A DNA stretch of 51,704 nucleotides. Origin: a bacterium (GTDB lineage Bacteria; Bacillota; Clostridia; Lachnospirales; Lachnospiraceae). Under the pieces are notes generated by a model. It made no database searches and had not been told where the DNA came from. It saw only the letters and a program-made list of their open reading frames with translations. The stretch is taken from assembly GCA_004562765.1 (NCBI GenBank), contig SFRL01000027.1:1-51704 (forward strand), read 5' to 3'. The translations under genes were made by a program, and so were the position numbers. Below, in pieces: positions 26,824-35,568 of the stretch. The first letter of the stretch is position 1. Every line of letters begins with the position of its first letter.

Positions 26824-26880
26824 GAACCGAAGGGGATCAGATAACATAAGAGAAACACGGATAAGCAAAGGAGACGAACG

Positions 26881-27915
26881 ATGAGAACGATTACATTGGG
26901 AAGTACAGGAATCACCGTACCGCAGAACGGTTTTGGCGCGCTGCCCATCCAGCGTATCAGCACGGAGGACGCAGCGGCGATCCTGCGACGTGCCTATGAG
27001 GGAGGTATGCGCTTTTTTGATACAGCGCGTGCCTACAGCGACAGCGAGGAGAAGATCGGAGCAGCATTCCATGGATTTGGCGCAGAGCGGGAAAATGTCT
27101 ATATTGCGACAAAAACGGCGGCTGAGACACCGGAACAGGTGCGCGAGCAGTTTGCGACAAGCCTTCGGAATATGGAGCTCGATTACGTGGATATCTACCA
27201 GTTCCACTGTGTCAACCGGTGTTATAAGCCCGGTGACGGCACCGGAATGTATGAGTGCATGCAGGAACTGAAGGCGGCGGGCAAAGTGCGCCATATCGGT
27301 ATCACGACCCACAAGCTCGGTATCGCAAAGGAGATCATCGAATCCGGATTGTATGAGACGTTACAGTATCCGCTGAGCTATCTTTCTTCCGATGAGGAGA
27401 TGGCGCTGGTGGAGGAATGTAAAAAGCACAATATGGGATTCATCGCGATGAAGGGACTGGCCGGAGGTTTGATCAACAATGCACCTGCTGCGATGGCATT
27501 TATGCTGCAGTTTGACAATGTGATCCCGATCTGGGGCGTACAGCGGATGTCTGAATTGGAGGACTGGCTCGCGTTTATGGATAAAGAACCTGCCTTAGAT
27601 GATGAGTTAAAGGCATTTATCGAGAAAGAACGCGCCGAGTTGACCGGAGAGTTTTGCCGGGGCTGCGGCTATTGCATGCCGTGTCCGGCCGGAATTATGA
27701 TCAATCAGTGTGCACGTATGTCGCTCATGCTGCGCAGAGCACCTTCTGAAGCATGGCTGACGCCGGAAATGCAGGCGGAGATGAAGAAGATCGAAGGTTG
27801 CCTGGAGTGCGGTGCCTGCCGGAAGAAGTGTCCTTACGAGCTGGATACGCCGAATCTGCTGAAGAAGAACTACGAGGATTACAAGAAGATCCTCGCAGGA
27901 GAAATTGTTGTATAG
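26881..27915 (+). CDS. Aldo/keto reductase with C-terminal 2x[4Fe-4S] ferredoxin-type domain
   Basis: A 344-residue oxidoreductase. The aldo-keto barrel carries the expected catalytic set: Asp in FFDTARAY, Tyr in the same motif, Lys in IATKTAAETP and His in YQFHCVN. The C-terminal ~80 residues add two cysteine clusters, CRGCGYCMPCP and CLECGACRKKCPYELDTP, typical of [4Fe-4S] ferredoxin-like domains in anaerobes. It probably shuttles electrons between ferredoxin and NAD(P)H or a carbonyl substrate; the substrate is unknown. AAAGGAG lies 8 nt before ATG 26881. It ends at a bidirectional terminator. Confidence 0.93.
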   Translation: MRTITLGSTGITVPQNGFGALPIQRISTEDAAAILRRAYEGGMRFFDTARAYSDSEEKIGAAFHGFGAERENVYIATKTAAETPEQVREQFATSLRNMELDYVDIYQFHCVNRCYKPGDGTGMYECMQELKAAGKVRHIGITTHKLGIAKEIIESGLYETLQYPLSYLSSDEEMALVEECKKHNMGFIAMKGLAGGLINNAPAAMAFMLQFDNVIPIWGVQRMSELEDWLAFMDKEPALDDELKAFIEKERAELTGEFCRGCGYCMPCPAGIMINQCARMSLMLRRAPSEAWLTPEMQAEMKKIEGCLECGACRKKCPYELDTPNLLKKNYEDYKKILAGEIVV

Positions 27916-27922
27916 ATAAAAC

Positions 27923-27952
27923 AAAAACGCCTCACATCTGTGAGGCGTTTTT
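27923..27952. terminator. Bidirectional terminator between convergent genes
   Basis: A perfect 14-bp inverted repeat (27923-27936 with 27939-27952) with A's on one side and T's on the other. It serves the aldo-keto reductase gene (+) and the DUF5692-like gene (-). Confidence 0.92.
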
Positions 27953-27963
27953 CGTGCGATAAA

Positions 27964-29010
27964 CTAGATATCTGCTCTTGCAGCGGCGTCCTGATAATAC
28001 TTGAAGTCTGTAAAGACCTCGCCCTTATACGGATTGGTCTTTGTCTTCTTTGCTTTGTAAATGATATAGATCAGTGCAATGATGTTTGTGATCAGTGCGA
28101 TCACGCTGATGACTGTCATCATGGTGGGATCCGCATTTGCGCTGCCGCCTGCTTCGATGCCGTTTAAGGTGCCATCCTTATATAATACAGGAAGTGTTGC
28201 CCACGGGAAGAAGCTTTCTCCGGTGGAAAGCGTTTCCTGGAATAACGGAAATACCTGAGCGAACATACACCAGATACACAACGTGTTTGCTCGGTTCATG
28301 ATCCAACCTCCTTTATTCCACAGCAGGGCTGCGATCGTGGGGGCGAGTAGTAGAGCAATTCCGCAGAACCATGAGTGCGTCGGCAGACAGTTATAGGTGT
28401 AAGCAAAATTCCAGATATCGTAAACAATGATGTAAACCCAGATCATGTCGGGCCAGATCATATCCTTTTTATCCTTGGAAGAGTAAACCGCCCACCAGCC
28501 GGTCATACAGAAGATGTTGATCACGCCGGCAATGCCGTTAAACACATTGTGCCAGCCGCCGAACAGCCATACATCCTCGCTGGAGAGCCACCACTGATAC
28601 CAGCCTTTGAATGCTGATTCAAAATCACTGGCAACAGCGATCAGGATATTGATCGCAACGATGACGAAGGGATAAGCCTTGAACCAGTGGGTTTTACCGA
28701 TGCCCCAGCCGTATTTGATCATCATAAAACCGATGCAACCTGCAAGTGCTGCATAAAGCTTTGCGTAGTGGAACCAGCCGTTCATGTACAGATAGGTCTG
28801 GTTTGAGAGTGCCCACGATGCACCGGATGCAGCGCTGACAGCCAGGATAATGAAATAGATAGTCAGTACTGCCGGAACAACACCGAACATGATGAGCCCG
28901 CCGGTTTTTGTCCTTCTGGAAAACTCATTGAGCAGGATCAGTCCGGCCAAAACAGCCAGCATAGCGATCCATTGCGCAGCTGCATTGCTGCCATAGACAT
29001 GAAACAACAT
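27964..29010 (-). CDS. Polytopic membrane protein, DUF5692-like
   Basis: A 348-residue, very hydrophobic, Trp/Tyr-rich protein with about nine predicted helices. A Trp-rich loop (FKGWYQWWLSSEDVWLFGGW) and a conserved-looking DMIWVYIIVYDIWNFAYTYN segment stand out. It resembles the DUF5692 family from memory. The charged C-terminal tail (~315-348) is probably cytoplasmic. AAGGAGG precedes the start, and a near-consensus promoter lies at 29046-29074. Its placement beside cellobiose phosphorylase on the same strand suggests, but does not show, a carbohydrate link. No function known. Confidence 0.8.
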   Translation of the reverse strand: MLFHVYGSNAAAQWIAMLAVLAGLILLNEFSRRTKTGGLIMFGVVPAVLTIYFIILAVSAASGASWALSNQTYLYMNGWFHYAKLYAALAGCIGFMMIKYGWGIGKTHWFKAYPFVIVAINILIAVASDFESAFKGWYQWWLSSEDVWLFGGWHNVFNGIAGVINIFCMTGWWAVYSSKDKKDMIWPDMIWVYIIVYDIWNFAYTYNCLPTHSWFCGIALLLAPTIAALLWNKGGWIMNRANTLCIWCMFAQVFPLFQETLSTGESFFPWATLPVLYKDGTLNGIEAGGSANADPTMMTVISVIALITNIIALIYIIYKAKKTKTNPYKGEVFTDFKYYQDAAARADI

Positions 29011-29045
29011 AACTATTCCTCCTTGTGAATCAATTTGTTGCTCTT

Positions 29046-29074
29046 ATTATACCGTAGCATACCATACACTTCAA
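29046..29074 (-). promoter_or_regulatory. Promoter of the DUF5692-like gene
   Basis: On the minus strand: TTGAAG (29074-29069), a 17-bp spacer and consensus TATAAT (29051-29046), 36 bp before the start codon. Confidence 0.8.
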
Positions 29075-29100
29075 TTAGTCATTTCATCTGTTTTGTCAAA

Positions 29101-29129
29101 GAAAAACGGCTGTCTGTGCGGACAGCCGT
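29101..29129 (-). terminator. Terminator of the cellobiose phosphorylase gene
   Basis: A 9-bp stem ACGGCTGTC/GACAGCCGT (29106-29114 with 29121-29129). On the minus strand it is followed by a T-run. Confidence 0.85.
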
Positions 29130-29143
29130 TGAATGACATAAGA

Positions 29144-31579
29144 TTAACCCATGGTTACTTCTACCTGATATGTTGTTTTGCCTTTTTCGTAAGGAATGAT
29201 GCATCCGTCGATGGCCTTGCCGTCAACGGTAATGCTCTTGATGCCCTTCTCAACGTGGTCAGGGTTCGCTACCTTGATGTTGTAAGTACCTTCGCGGAAC
29301 TTTCTTGTCAGCGTGAAATCACCGAAATCCTTCGGTACGCAAGGATCAATAGACAGACCCTTGTGCGTCGGATAGAGACCCAGGATGTACTGTGAAATGT
29401 TCACGAATGTCCATGCAGCCGTACCGGTCAGCCAGCTGTTCTTTGCCTCGCCGTGGAATTTTGCATCTGCACCGGCTACCATCTGTGAGTAAACGTACGG
29501 CTCTGTGCGGTGGATTTCGGAAATCTCCTCCACATAGGCAGGACAGGTCTTCTGATAGATCTCAAATGCGCGGTCTCCGCGTCCGATCACGGTTTCTGCA
29601 CAGGAAACCCAGGGGTTATTGTGGCAGAAAATACCAGCATTCTCTTTGTATCCCGGCGGATAAGAAGAAACCTCGCCCAGCTCCAGATGGTACTTGGTGT
29701 ATGCGGGCTGAAGGATCATCACGCCGTATTTGGTATCCAGACGCTCCTTAACGGAGTCCAGAGCCTTCTCTGCCAGACCTTCCTCCACACCGACGCCAGC
29801 CAGTACGCAGAAGCCCTGCGGCTCGATGTAGATCTGACCTTCTTCACACTCCTTGGATCCGATCTTGTGGCTGTATGCATCATATGCACGTACAAACCAT
29901 TCTCCGTCCCAGCCGTCCTTCAGGATGGCATCATACATCTTCTTTACTTCCGCTCTTGCACGGGCTGCCTCAGCATCATCGCCCATCAGCTCACACAGCT
30001 GAGCATACTCTTCTCCGTATTTTACAAACATTCCGGCGATAAATACAGACTCGGCAACCGGACCTTCACTCGGTCCGAAGGTCTGGAAGGACTCTCCCGG
30101 ATGCTCAGAGAAGCAGTTTAAGTTCAGGCAGTCGTTCCAGTCTGCGCGTCCGATCAACGGCAGATCATGGGGACCCTTGTGGTTGATGATATAGTCTAAG
30201 GAGCGTTTCAGATGCTCCATCAAAGGCTGTGCAACAGACATATCGTTGTCAAAAGGCACCTGCTCGGTCAGGATCGAAGTATCTCCGGTCTCACGTACAT
30301 AAGCGCTCGTTCCTGCGATCAGCCACAGCGGATCATCGTTAAAGCCGCTTCCGATGTCGGAATTACCTTTTTTTGTCAGGGGCTGATACTGATGATAAGC
30401 GCTGCCGTCCTGGAACTGCGTGGAAGCGATATCAATGATACGCTCTCTTGCGCGGTCGGGGATCAGATGTACGAAGCCCAGCAGATCCTGGCAGGAATCA
30501 CGGAAGCCCATGCCGCGTCCGATACCTGACTCATAGTAGGAAGCGGAACGTGACATATTAAAGGTAACCATACACTGATACTGGTTCCAGATGTTGACCA
30601 TGCGGTCCACCTTATCATTTGAGGACTCGATATGGTACTTGGATAACAGCTCATCCCAGTAAGCCTGAAGCTCTGCGAATGCCTTTTCCACATCTGCATC
30701 TGTCTGATATTTTGCAAGCATTGCGTTTGCCGGTTTCTTGTTGATGACACCGGGTGCCTCCCACTTGTCGTCTTCCGGATTTTCCACATAACCCAATACA
30801 AAGACGAAGGTCTTTGACTCACCGGGTGCCAGTGTCAGCTTGATCTGATGTGAGGCGATCGGTGACCATCCGCTTGCAATAGAGTTTCTGCATGCATTTT
30901 CTTCTACTGCGATCGGATCATTTGCTCCGCGGTAAGCGCCTAAGAATTCATCGCGGCTTGTGTCAAAGCCGTCCACGGGAGCATTTACGGAGTAAACGGC
31001 ATAATGATTGCGTCGCTCGCGGTACTCGGTCTTATGGTAGATCGTAGAACCGATGACTTCCACTTCACCGATACTTAAGTTTCGCTGGAAGTTCTTCATG
31101 TCGTCATCCGCGTTCCACAGACACCATTCTACATAGGAAAATAAACTTAATGTTTTCGTTTCTGCACTGTTGTTGGTCAGCTTCACCTGGCTGATCTCGC
31201 AGTTGTCATTCATCGGTACAAAAGTCAGAACGGATGCTTCCACGCCATTTTTCGCGCCGGTAAAGCGGCTGTAGCCAATACCGTGGCGGCATTCATAGCT
31301 GTCAAGATCTGTCTGCGTAGGTTTCCAGCCGGGATTCCAGACGGTATCGCCATCCTTTATATAGAAGTATTTGCCGTTGACATCACCCGGTACATCGTTG
31401 TAACGATAACGTGTAAGTCGCAGCAGTTTTGCATCTTTATAGAAAGTATAGCCGCCGCAGGTGTTGGAAATCAGTGAGAAGAACTCGTTGCAGCCCAGAT
31501 AGTTGATCCAGGGCAGCGGTGTCTTCGGAGTCGTGATCACGTACTCTTTGTTTACGTCGTCAAAGTAGCCGAATTTCAT
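29144..31579 (-). CDS. GH94 cellobiose phosphorylase
   Basis: Phosphorolyses cellobiose to alpha-glucose-1-phosphate and glucose in the cytosol, saving one ATP. The 811 residues match the cellobiose phosphorylase length; cellodextrin and chitobiose enzymes of the family differ in length or N-terminus. Visible features are the N-terminal beta-sandwich opening KFGYFDDVNKEYVITTPKTP, FRDSCQDLLG in the (alpha/alpha)6 barrel, and GRADWNDCLNLN with Asp480/Asp483, the region of the catalytic acid. No signal peptide. AAAGGAG precedes ATG 31579. Its promoter holds an operator candidate and diverges from the LacI gene, beyond which lie a binding protein and permeases. Exact disaccharide specificity is inferred. 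Confidence 0.94.
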   Translation of the reverse strand: MKFGYFDDVNKEYVITTPKTPLPWINYLGCNEFFSLISNTCGGYTFYKDAKLLRLTRYRYNDVPGDVNGKYFYIKDGDTVWNPGWKPTQTDLDSYECRHGIGYSRFTGAKNGVEASVLTFVPMNDNCEISQVKLTNNSAETKTLSLFSYVEWCLWNADDDMKNFQRNLSIGEVEVIGSTIYHKTEYRERRNHYAVYSVNAPVDGFDTSRDEFLGAYRGANDPIAVEENACRNSIASGWSPIASHQIKLTLAPGESKTFVFVLGYVENPEDDKWEAPGVINKKPANAMLAKYQTDADVEKAFAELQAYWDELLSKYHIESSNDKVDRMVNIWNQYQCMVTFNMSRSASYYESGIGRGMGFRDSCQDLLGFVHLIPDRARERIIDIASTQFQDGSAYHQYQPLTKKGNSDIGSGFNDDPLWLIAGTSAYVRETGDTSILTEQVPFDNDMSVAQPLMEHLKRSLDYIINHKGPHDLPLIGRADWNDCLNLNCFSEHPGESFQTFGPSEGPVAESVFIAGMFVKYGEEYAQLCELMGDDAEAARARAEVKKMYDAILKDGWDGEWFVRAYDAYSHKIGSKECEEGQIYIEPQGFCVLAGVGVEEGLAEKALDSVKERLDTKYGVMILQPAYTKYHLELGEVSSYPPGYKENAGIFCHNNPWVSCAETVIGRGDRAFEIYQKTCPAYVEEISEIHRTEPYVYSQMVAGADAKFHGEAKNSWLTGTAAWTFVNISQYILGLYPTHKGLSIDPCVPKDFGDFTLTRKFREGTYNIKVANPDHVEKGIKSITVDGKAIDGCIIPYEKGKTTYQVEVTMG

Positions 31580-31646
31580 AGCTGTTCTCCTTTTCTTATA
31601 ATAAGTTGTAATGGTTTATGTTTGCCTGATGCTAATATATGAGCCT

Positions 31647-31675
31647 AGTATAGAAAACGTTTAAGTAAAAGTCAA
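31647..31675 (-). promoter_or_regulatory. Cellobiose phosphorylase promoter with operator in the spacer
   Basis: On the minus strand: TTGACT (31675-31670), a 17-bp spacer and TATACT (31652-31647). The spacer carries GAAAACGTTTAAGT (31653-31666, plus-strand reading), centred on AAACGTTT, a LacI/CcpA-type core that would block RNA polymerase when bound. Confidence 0.8.
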
Positions 31676-31788
31676 TATATTTGAGTAAAAATCGAACTTG
31701 ATTTGTGAGAAAGTATCAAAAACAGCGTCAAGAAACTGTAAACTTTTCACAAACATGGGTAATCTGCATAAAAAGTTGCGAAAAACAC

Positions 31789-31817
31789 TTGAAAAAATAT
31801 TCAAATCGTTGTACTAT
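31789..31817 (+). promoter_or_regulatory. Promoter of the LacI-type regulator gene
   Basis: TTGAAA (31789-31794), a 17-bp spacer and TACTAT (31812-31817), 78 bp before the start codon at 31896. The operator-like site at 31826-31839 falls at the likely transcription start. Confidence 0.65.
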
Positions 31818-31825
31818 AACATCAC

Positions 31826-31839
31826 GAAAACGATTAAGT
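31826..31839 (+). promoter_or_regulatory. Second LacI-type operator candidate
   Basis: GAAAACGATTAAGT differs at one base from the site inside the divergent promoter (31653-31666). The pair suggests one regulator controls both the phosphorylase gene and itself. Confidence 0.6.
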
Positions 31840-31895
31840 GCTTTTCGAAAAACAAAACAGATAACAGCACAGCTTTTCTGAGGGGGTTAACGGTT

Positions 31896-32915
31896 ATGGT
31901 TTCCATGAAAGATATTTCAGTGGCATGTGGAGTATCTGTCGCGACCGTTAGCAAGGCGCTGAATGATCACAGAGATATCGGTGCGAAGACCAAGGAACGG
32001 ATCAGACAGACTGCAAAGGAGATGGGATACTTCCCCAACTCAGCAGCCCAGGCGCTGAAGACAAATCGTACTTATAATATAGGAGTCCTGTTTGTGGATG
32101 AAGCGATGAGCGGACTGACGCATGACTATTTCTCCTATGTACTGGACAGCTTCAAGCGCACCGCGGAGGAACACGGATATGACATTACATTTATCAACTG
32201 TTCCAAAAACGGAAAGAACCGGATGTCTTATCTGGAACACGCAAAGCACAGAGGCTTCGACGGAGTCGTGATCGCATGTATCGACTTTCACGATCCCGAG
32301 GTGGTAGAACTGATCCACAGTGATCTGCCGGTGGTGACGATCGATCATCTGTTTAACAACAGGATCGCAGTTGTATCGGATAATGTAAACGGCATGCGAC
32401 AGTTGTTCACTTACATTTATAAAAAGGGACATCGAAAGATCGCATACATTCACGGAGCAGATTCATCGGTTACACAAAACCGCCTTTCTTCCTTTTATAA
32501 AACAGCAAAGGAGCTTGGCGTTGAGATACCGGATGAATATGTCAGGGAAGCCGCTTACAGAGATACGAAAGAGGCATACAAAAAGACGATGGAGCTTTTA
32601 GATCTGCCAAACCCGCCAACCTGTATCCTCTACCCGGACGATTTCGCCAGCTTCGGCGGGATCAACGCCATTCAGGCGCGAGGGCTTCGCATACCGGATG
32701 ACATTTCGGTAGCGGGCTACGATGGAATAAGAGTGGCAAGGCACATTGAGCCGAAGCTCACGACCTTAAGACAGGACACAGAGCTACTCGGACATGAAGC
32801 AGCAAAGAACCTGATCAATCTTATCGAGGAACCAAAGTCAACGCTGATCCAGGTGATCACGATCGGCGGAGAGGTTCTGGAAGGACATTCCGTCAGGGAC
32901 TTAAACAAGAAATGA
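31896..32915 (+). CDS. LacI/GalR-family transcriptional regulator
   Basis: A 339-residue regulator from ATG 31896, chosen for AGGGGG 9 nt upstream and the family-typical N-terminus; earlier in-frame codons would add an atypical leader. The helix-turn-helix and hinge are VSMKDISVACGVSVATVSKAL and GYFPNSAAQALKT, followed by the periplasmic-binding-protein-like sensor (IGVLFVDEAMSG, DGVVIACIDF, SVAGYDGIRVARHIEPKLTT). It probably senses cellobiose or a related sugar and represses the divergent phosphorylase gene and the downstream transporter. The inducer is inferred from context. Confidence 0.94.
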   Translation: MVSMKDISVACGVSVATVSKALNDHRDIGAKTKERIRQTAKEMGYFPNSAAQALKTNRTYNIGVLFVDEAMSGLTHDYFSYVLDSFKRTAEEHGYDITFINCSKNGKNRMSYLEHAKHRGFDGVVIACIDFHDPEVVELIHSDLPVVTIDHLFNNRIAVVSDNVNGMRQLFTYIYKKGHRKIAYIHGADSSVTQNRLSSFYKTAKELGVEIPDEYVREAAYRDTKEAYKKTMELLDLPNPPTCILYPDDFASFGGINAIQARGLRIPDDISVAGYDGIRVARHIEPKLTTLRQDTELLGHEAAKNLINLIEEPKSTLIQVITIGGEVLEGHSVRDLNKK

Positions 32916-32951
32916 CAACACTATTCCGAAATAAAAATATGGTATTTTTAT

Positions 32952-32977
32952 TTGTTTGTAAACTGGTTTACAAACAA
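32952..32977 (+). promoter_or_regulatory. Perfect 26-bp palindrome at the transporter promoter
   Basis: TTGTTTGTAAAC and its exact reverse complement flank a central TG. It overlaps a weak promoter (TTGTAA 32956-32961, 17-bp spacer, TATCAA 32979-32984) 56-84 bp before the binding-protein gene, which fits an operator. Its half-sites (AAAC/GTTT) resemble, but are spaced differently from, those near 31.65 and 31.83 kb. It could also bind a different LacI-family protein. Confidence 0.7.
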
Positions 32978-33039
32978 GTATCAATATAAAGCACAAACAA
33001 ATTTTTCAACGATCATTCTTTAAGGGAGGAAAAAAGAAT

Positions 33040-34461
33040 ATGAAAAAGAAAGTAATTAGCGCTTTACTTGTAACAACAATGGTAGCAGGCATGTTAGTAG
33101 GATGCGGAAGCAAAGAAGCAGCTGAAACACCTGCAACTGATGATGCAGCAACCGAGCAGCCTGCAGCTGAAGAGCCTGCAGCAGATGATGCAGCAGAGGA
33201 GCCTGCAGCTGATACAGCGGCAGACGAAGGAAAGGTATTTAACATCCAGTGCTGGAACGAGGAGTTCAAGAGTCGTGTGACTGCTCACTATCCCGGATAC
33301 GAGGAAGTTGATGCAACAACCGGTAAGATCGGTGATATTACCGTAAATTGGACGGTAACTCCTTCACAGGACAACGCTTACCAGAACAATCTGGATGAGA
33401 TGCTGTTAAAGCAGGCTGATGCAGCAGCAGATGACAAGGTAGACTTATTCCTGATCGAGGCTGACTATGCATTAAAGTATGTAAACAGCGAGTATACAGT
33501 GGATGTGGCTGAACTCGGTATCACAGCGGATGAGCTGAAGGATCAGTATCAGTACACCAAGGACGTTGTAACTGACTCAAACGGCAAGCTGAAGGGCGTA
33601 TCATGGCAGGGCTGCCCGGGCGTTCTGATCTACAACCGTGAGGCTGCAAAGGAAGTATTGGGAACCGATGATCCCGCTGAAGTTCAGAAATCAGTTGCTG
33701 ACTGGGATACTTTCCTTGCAACAGCTAAGACCATGAAGGATGCAGGTTACAAGATGACATCATCTGCAAACGATTCCTTCCGTGTATTCTCTAACAACGT
33801 AACCTCTAAGTGGGTTGAGGATGGCAAGATCAATATTGATGCAAACATCAAGGCATGGGCTGATATGTCCAAGACAATGGTAGATGCAGGCGAGACCGGA
33901 ACACATGATCTGTGGGGTGATGACTGGTCAAAGGGCTTCTATCCGGACGGTAAAGTATTCTGCTACTTTGGACCTGCATGGCTGATCGACTTCTGTATGG
34001 CAGCTGATCAGGAAGGTTCTATCGCAAACCAGGGTGGCTGGGGCGCAACCGAAGGACCTCAGGGCTTCTTCTGGGGTGGTACATGGATCTGTGCAGCAAC
34101 CGGAACCGACAACCCTTCATTAGTAGCTGATATCATCCGCAAGCTGACATGTGATACAGACATCATGATCGACATCGTTAAGGATGACAATGATTTCGTA
34201 AACAATATGCCTGCAATGACCCAGATGGCAGCAGATACCTCTTACTCAAGTGCAGTCCTTGGCGGACAGAATCCTCTGGCAATGTTCTGTGCAGGAGCAG
34301 GAAATATCGATCTGAGCAATACTTCTCCGTATGATCAGTCATGTAACGAGGCATTCCAGCAGGCAATGAAGAACTACTTTGAGGGCAACATGACCTATGA
34401 TGAGGCTGTTGATATGTTCCACAAGGCTGTTGTTGAGAAGCATCCTGAACTGACCTACTAA
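33040..34461 (+). CDS. Sugar ABC transporter solute-binding lipoprotein
   Basis: A 473-residue extracellular binding protein (family 1 type). It has a lipoprotein signal with lipobox LVGC (Cys22), an Ala/Glu/Pro/Asp-rich flexible linker (~25-65), then the mature domain from VFNIQCWNEEFKSRV. The internal PDGKVFCYFGPAWLID and GGWGATEGPQGFFWGGTWI segments are typical of carbohydrate-binding members. GGGAGG precedes ATG 33040. The permease genes follow after a hairpin. The ligand is probably cellobiose or a cellodextrin given the phosphorylase; that is inference. Confidence 0.94.
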   Translation: MKKKVISALLVTTMVAGMLVGCGSKEAAETPATDDAATEQPAAEEPAADDAAEEPAADTAADEGKVFNIQCWNEEFKSRVTAHYPGYEEVDATTGKIGDITVNWTVTPSQDNAYQNNLDEMLLKQADAAADDKVDLFLIEADYALKYVNSEYTVDVAELGITADELKDQYQYTKDVVTDSNGKLKGVSWQGCPGVLIYNREAAKEVLGTDDPAEVQKSVADWDTFLATAKTMKDAGYKMTSSANDSFRVFSNNVTSKWVEDGKINIDANIKAWADMSKTMVDAGETGTHDLWGDDWSKGFYPDGKVFCYFGPAWLIDFCMAADQEGSIANQGGWGATEGPQGFFWGGTWICAATGTDNPSLVADIIRKLTCDTDIMIDIVKDDNDFVNNMPAMTQMAADTSYSSAVLGGQNPLAMFCAGAGNIDLSNTSPYDQSCNEAFQQAMKNYFEGNMTYDEAVDMFHKAVVEKHPELTY

Positions 34462-34484
34462 TCATAAGATTACTGAATTTTGTT

Positions 34485-34510
34485 GGGGCTGTCTGTAAAC
34501 GGGCAGCCCC
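34485..34510 (+). promoter_or_regulatory. Intercistronic hairpin after the binding-protein gene
   Basis: GGGGCTGTC (34485-34493) pairs with GGCAGCCCC (34502-34510, one G-U pair). No T-tract follows, so it more likely protects the upstream mRNA or lowers read-through than fully terminates. Binding proteins are usually made in excess over permeases. Confidence 0.6.
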
Positions 34511-34642
34511 GATATATCAGAATGATTCCCATTTCTACAAGGTTGGCAGCAGTATTTTAAGTATGAAGCACTGAAACCTTGGTTCAGCAATTAAAAGATT
34601 GCTGCGAGCACTGTAAAAATAAAAAATGATGGAGGATACGTT

Positions 34643-35557
34643 ATGAGCAAACCTGCAAAAAAGAGTAATGTAGTTCGTTACAATAAGTGGGGCTACATAT
34701 TCCTGATCCCTTTTGTACTAGTGTATGTTGTATTTCAGCTGGTTCCGTTGATCAGTACGGTCTGGAACAGCTTTTTTGAAAACTATCGTTCCGGACTGAC
34801 ACAGATCGGACCGAACTTTATCGGAATGGAAAACTATATCTCATTGTTCAGTGGCGGAGATATCTGGACTTACCTTGGCAATACACTGATCATGTGGGTG
34901 CTCGGCTTTGTTCCGCAGATCTTAGTATCACTGCTGCTCGGCGCATGGTTCTCCAATCCGCGGATGCGCTTAAAGGGAGAGACATTTTTTAAGACAGTCA
35001 TCTATCTGCCGAACCTGATTATGGCTTCCGCATTTGCGATGTTGTTCTTCACCCTGTTTTCGGAAACTGGTCCGATCAACAGTATTTTGGTCACGCTCGG
35101 AGTGATTTCCACACCGTATAAATTTATGTCACATGTATGGAGCGCCCGGGGACTGATCGCATTGATGAACTTCCTCATGTGGTTTGGTAACACGACCATC
35201 CTTCTCATGGCTGGTATGATGGGTATCGACCCGGCGCTGTTTGAGGCTGCCGAGGTGGACGGCGCAACTTCTTCACAGGTATTTACGAAGATCACGCTTC
35301 CGCTGCTTCGCCCGATTCTGATCTACGTGATGATCACATCCCTGATCGGTGGTCTGCAGATGTTCGATGTTCCGCAGATCTTCACGAATGCAACCGGTGA
35401 TCCGGCTCGAAGCACAATGACACTGATCATGTACCTGAACAAGCATCTGTTCAGCAAGAATTATGGAATGGGCGGTGCATTATCCGTATTCCTGTTTATT
35501 GTAACCGGTATTCTGAGTCTGGTCGTATTTAAGATCAACTCTGCGAGTGAAAAGTAG
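34643..35557 (+). CDS. Sugar ABC transporter permease (MalF type)
   Basis: A 304-residue protein with six predicted helices. The cytoplasmic EAA-type loop EAAEVDGATSSQVFTKITLPLLRP (~190-215) contacts the ATPase. GGAGGA precedes ATG 34643. It forms the membrane pore with the next gene. No ATPase gene lies in the cluster, so a shared MsmK-type ATPase encoded elsewhere is expected, as in many Gram-positive sugar transporters. Confidence 0.94.
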   Translation: MSKPAKKSNVVRYNKWGYIFLIPFVLVYVVFQLVPLISTVWNSFFENYRSGLTQIGPNFIGMENYISLFSGGDIWTYLGNTLIMWVLGFVPQILVSLLLGAWFSNPRMRLKGETFFKTVIYLPNLIMASAFAMLFFTLFSETGPINSILVTLGVISTPYKFMSHVWSARGLIALMNFLMWFGNTTILLMAGMMGIDPALFEAAEVDGATSSQVFTKITLPLLRPILIYVMITSLIGGLQMFDVPQIFTNATGDPARSTMTLIMYLNKHLFSKNYGMGGALSVFLFIVTGILSLVVFKINSASEK

Positions 35558-35568
35558 GAGGTGTGACC

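Noticed and set aside
29510..30121. 203-codon plus-strand frame opposite cellobiose phosphorylase
   Set aside because: The minus-strand GH94 protein is unambiguous and uses the whole region.
34485..34510. Operon-ending terminator between the binding protein and permeases
   Set aside because: The stem is strong but no T-tract follows, and the permeases have no clear promoter of their own.
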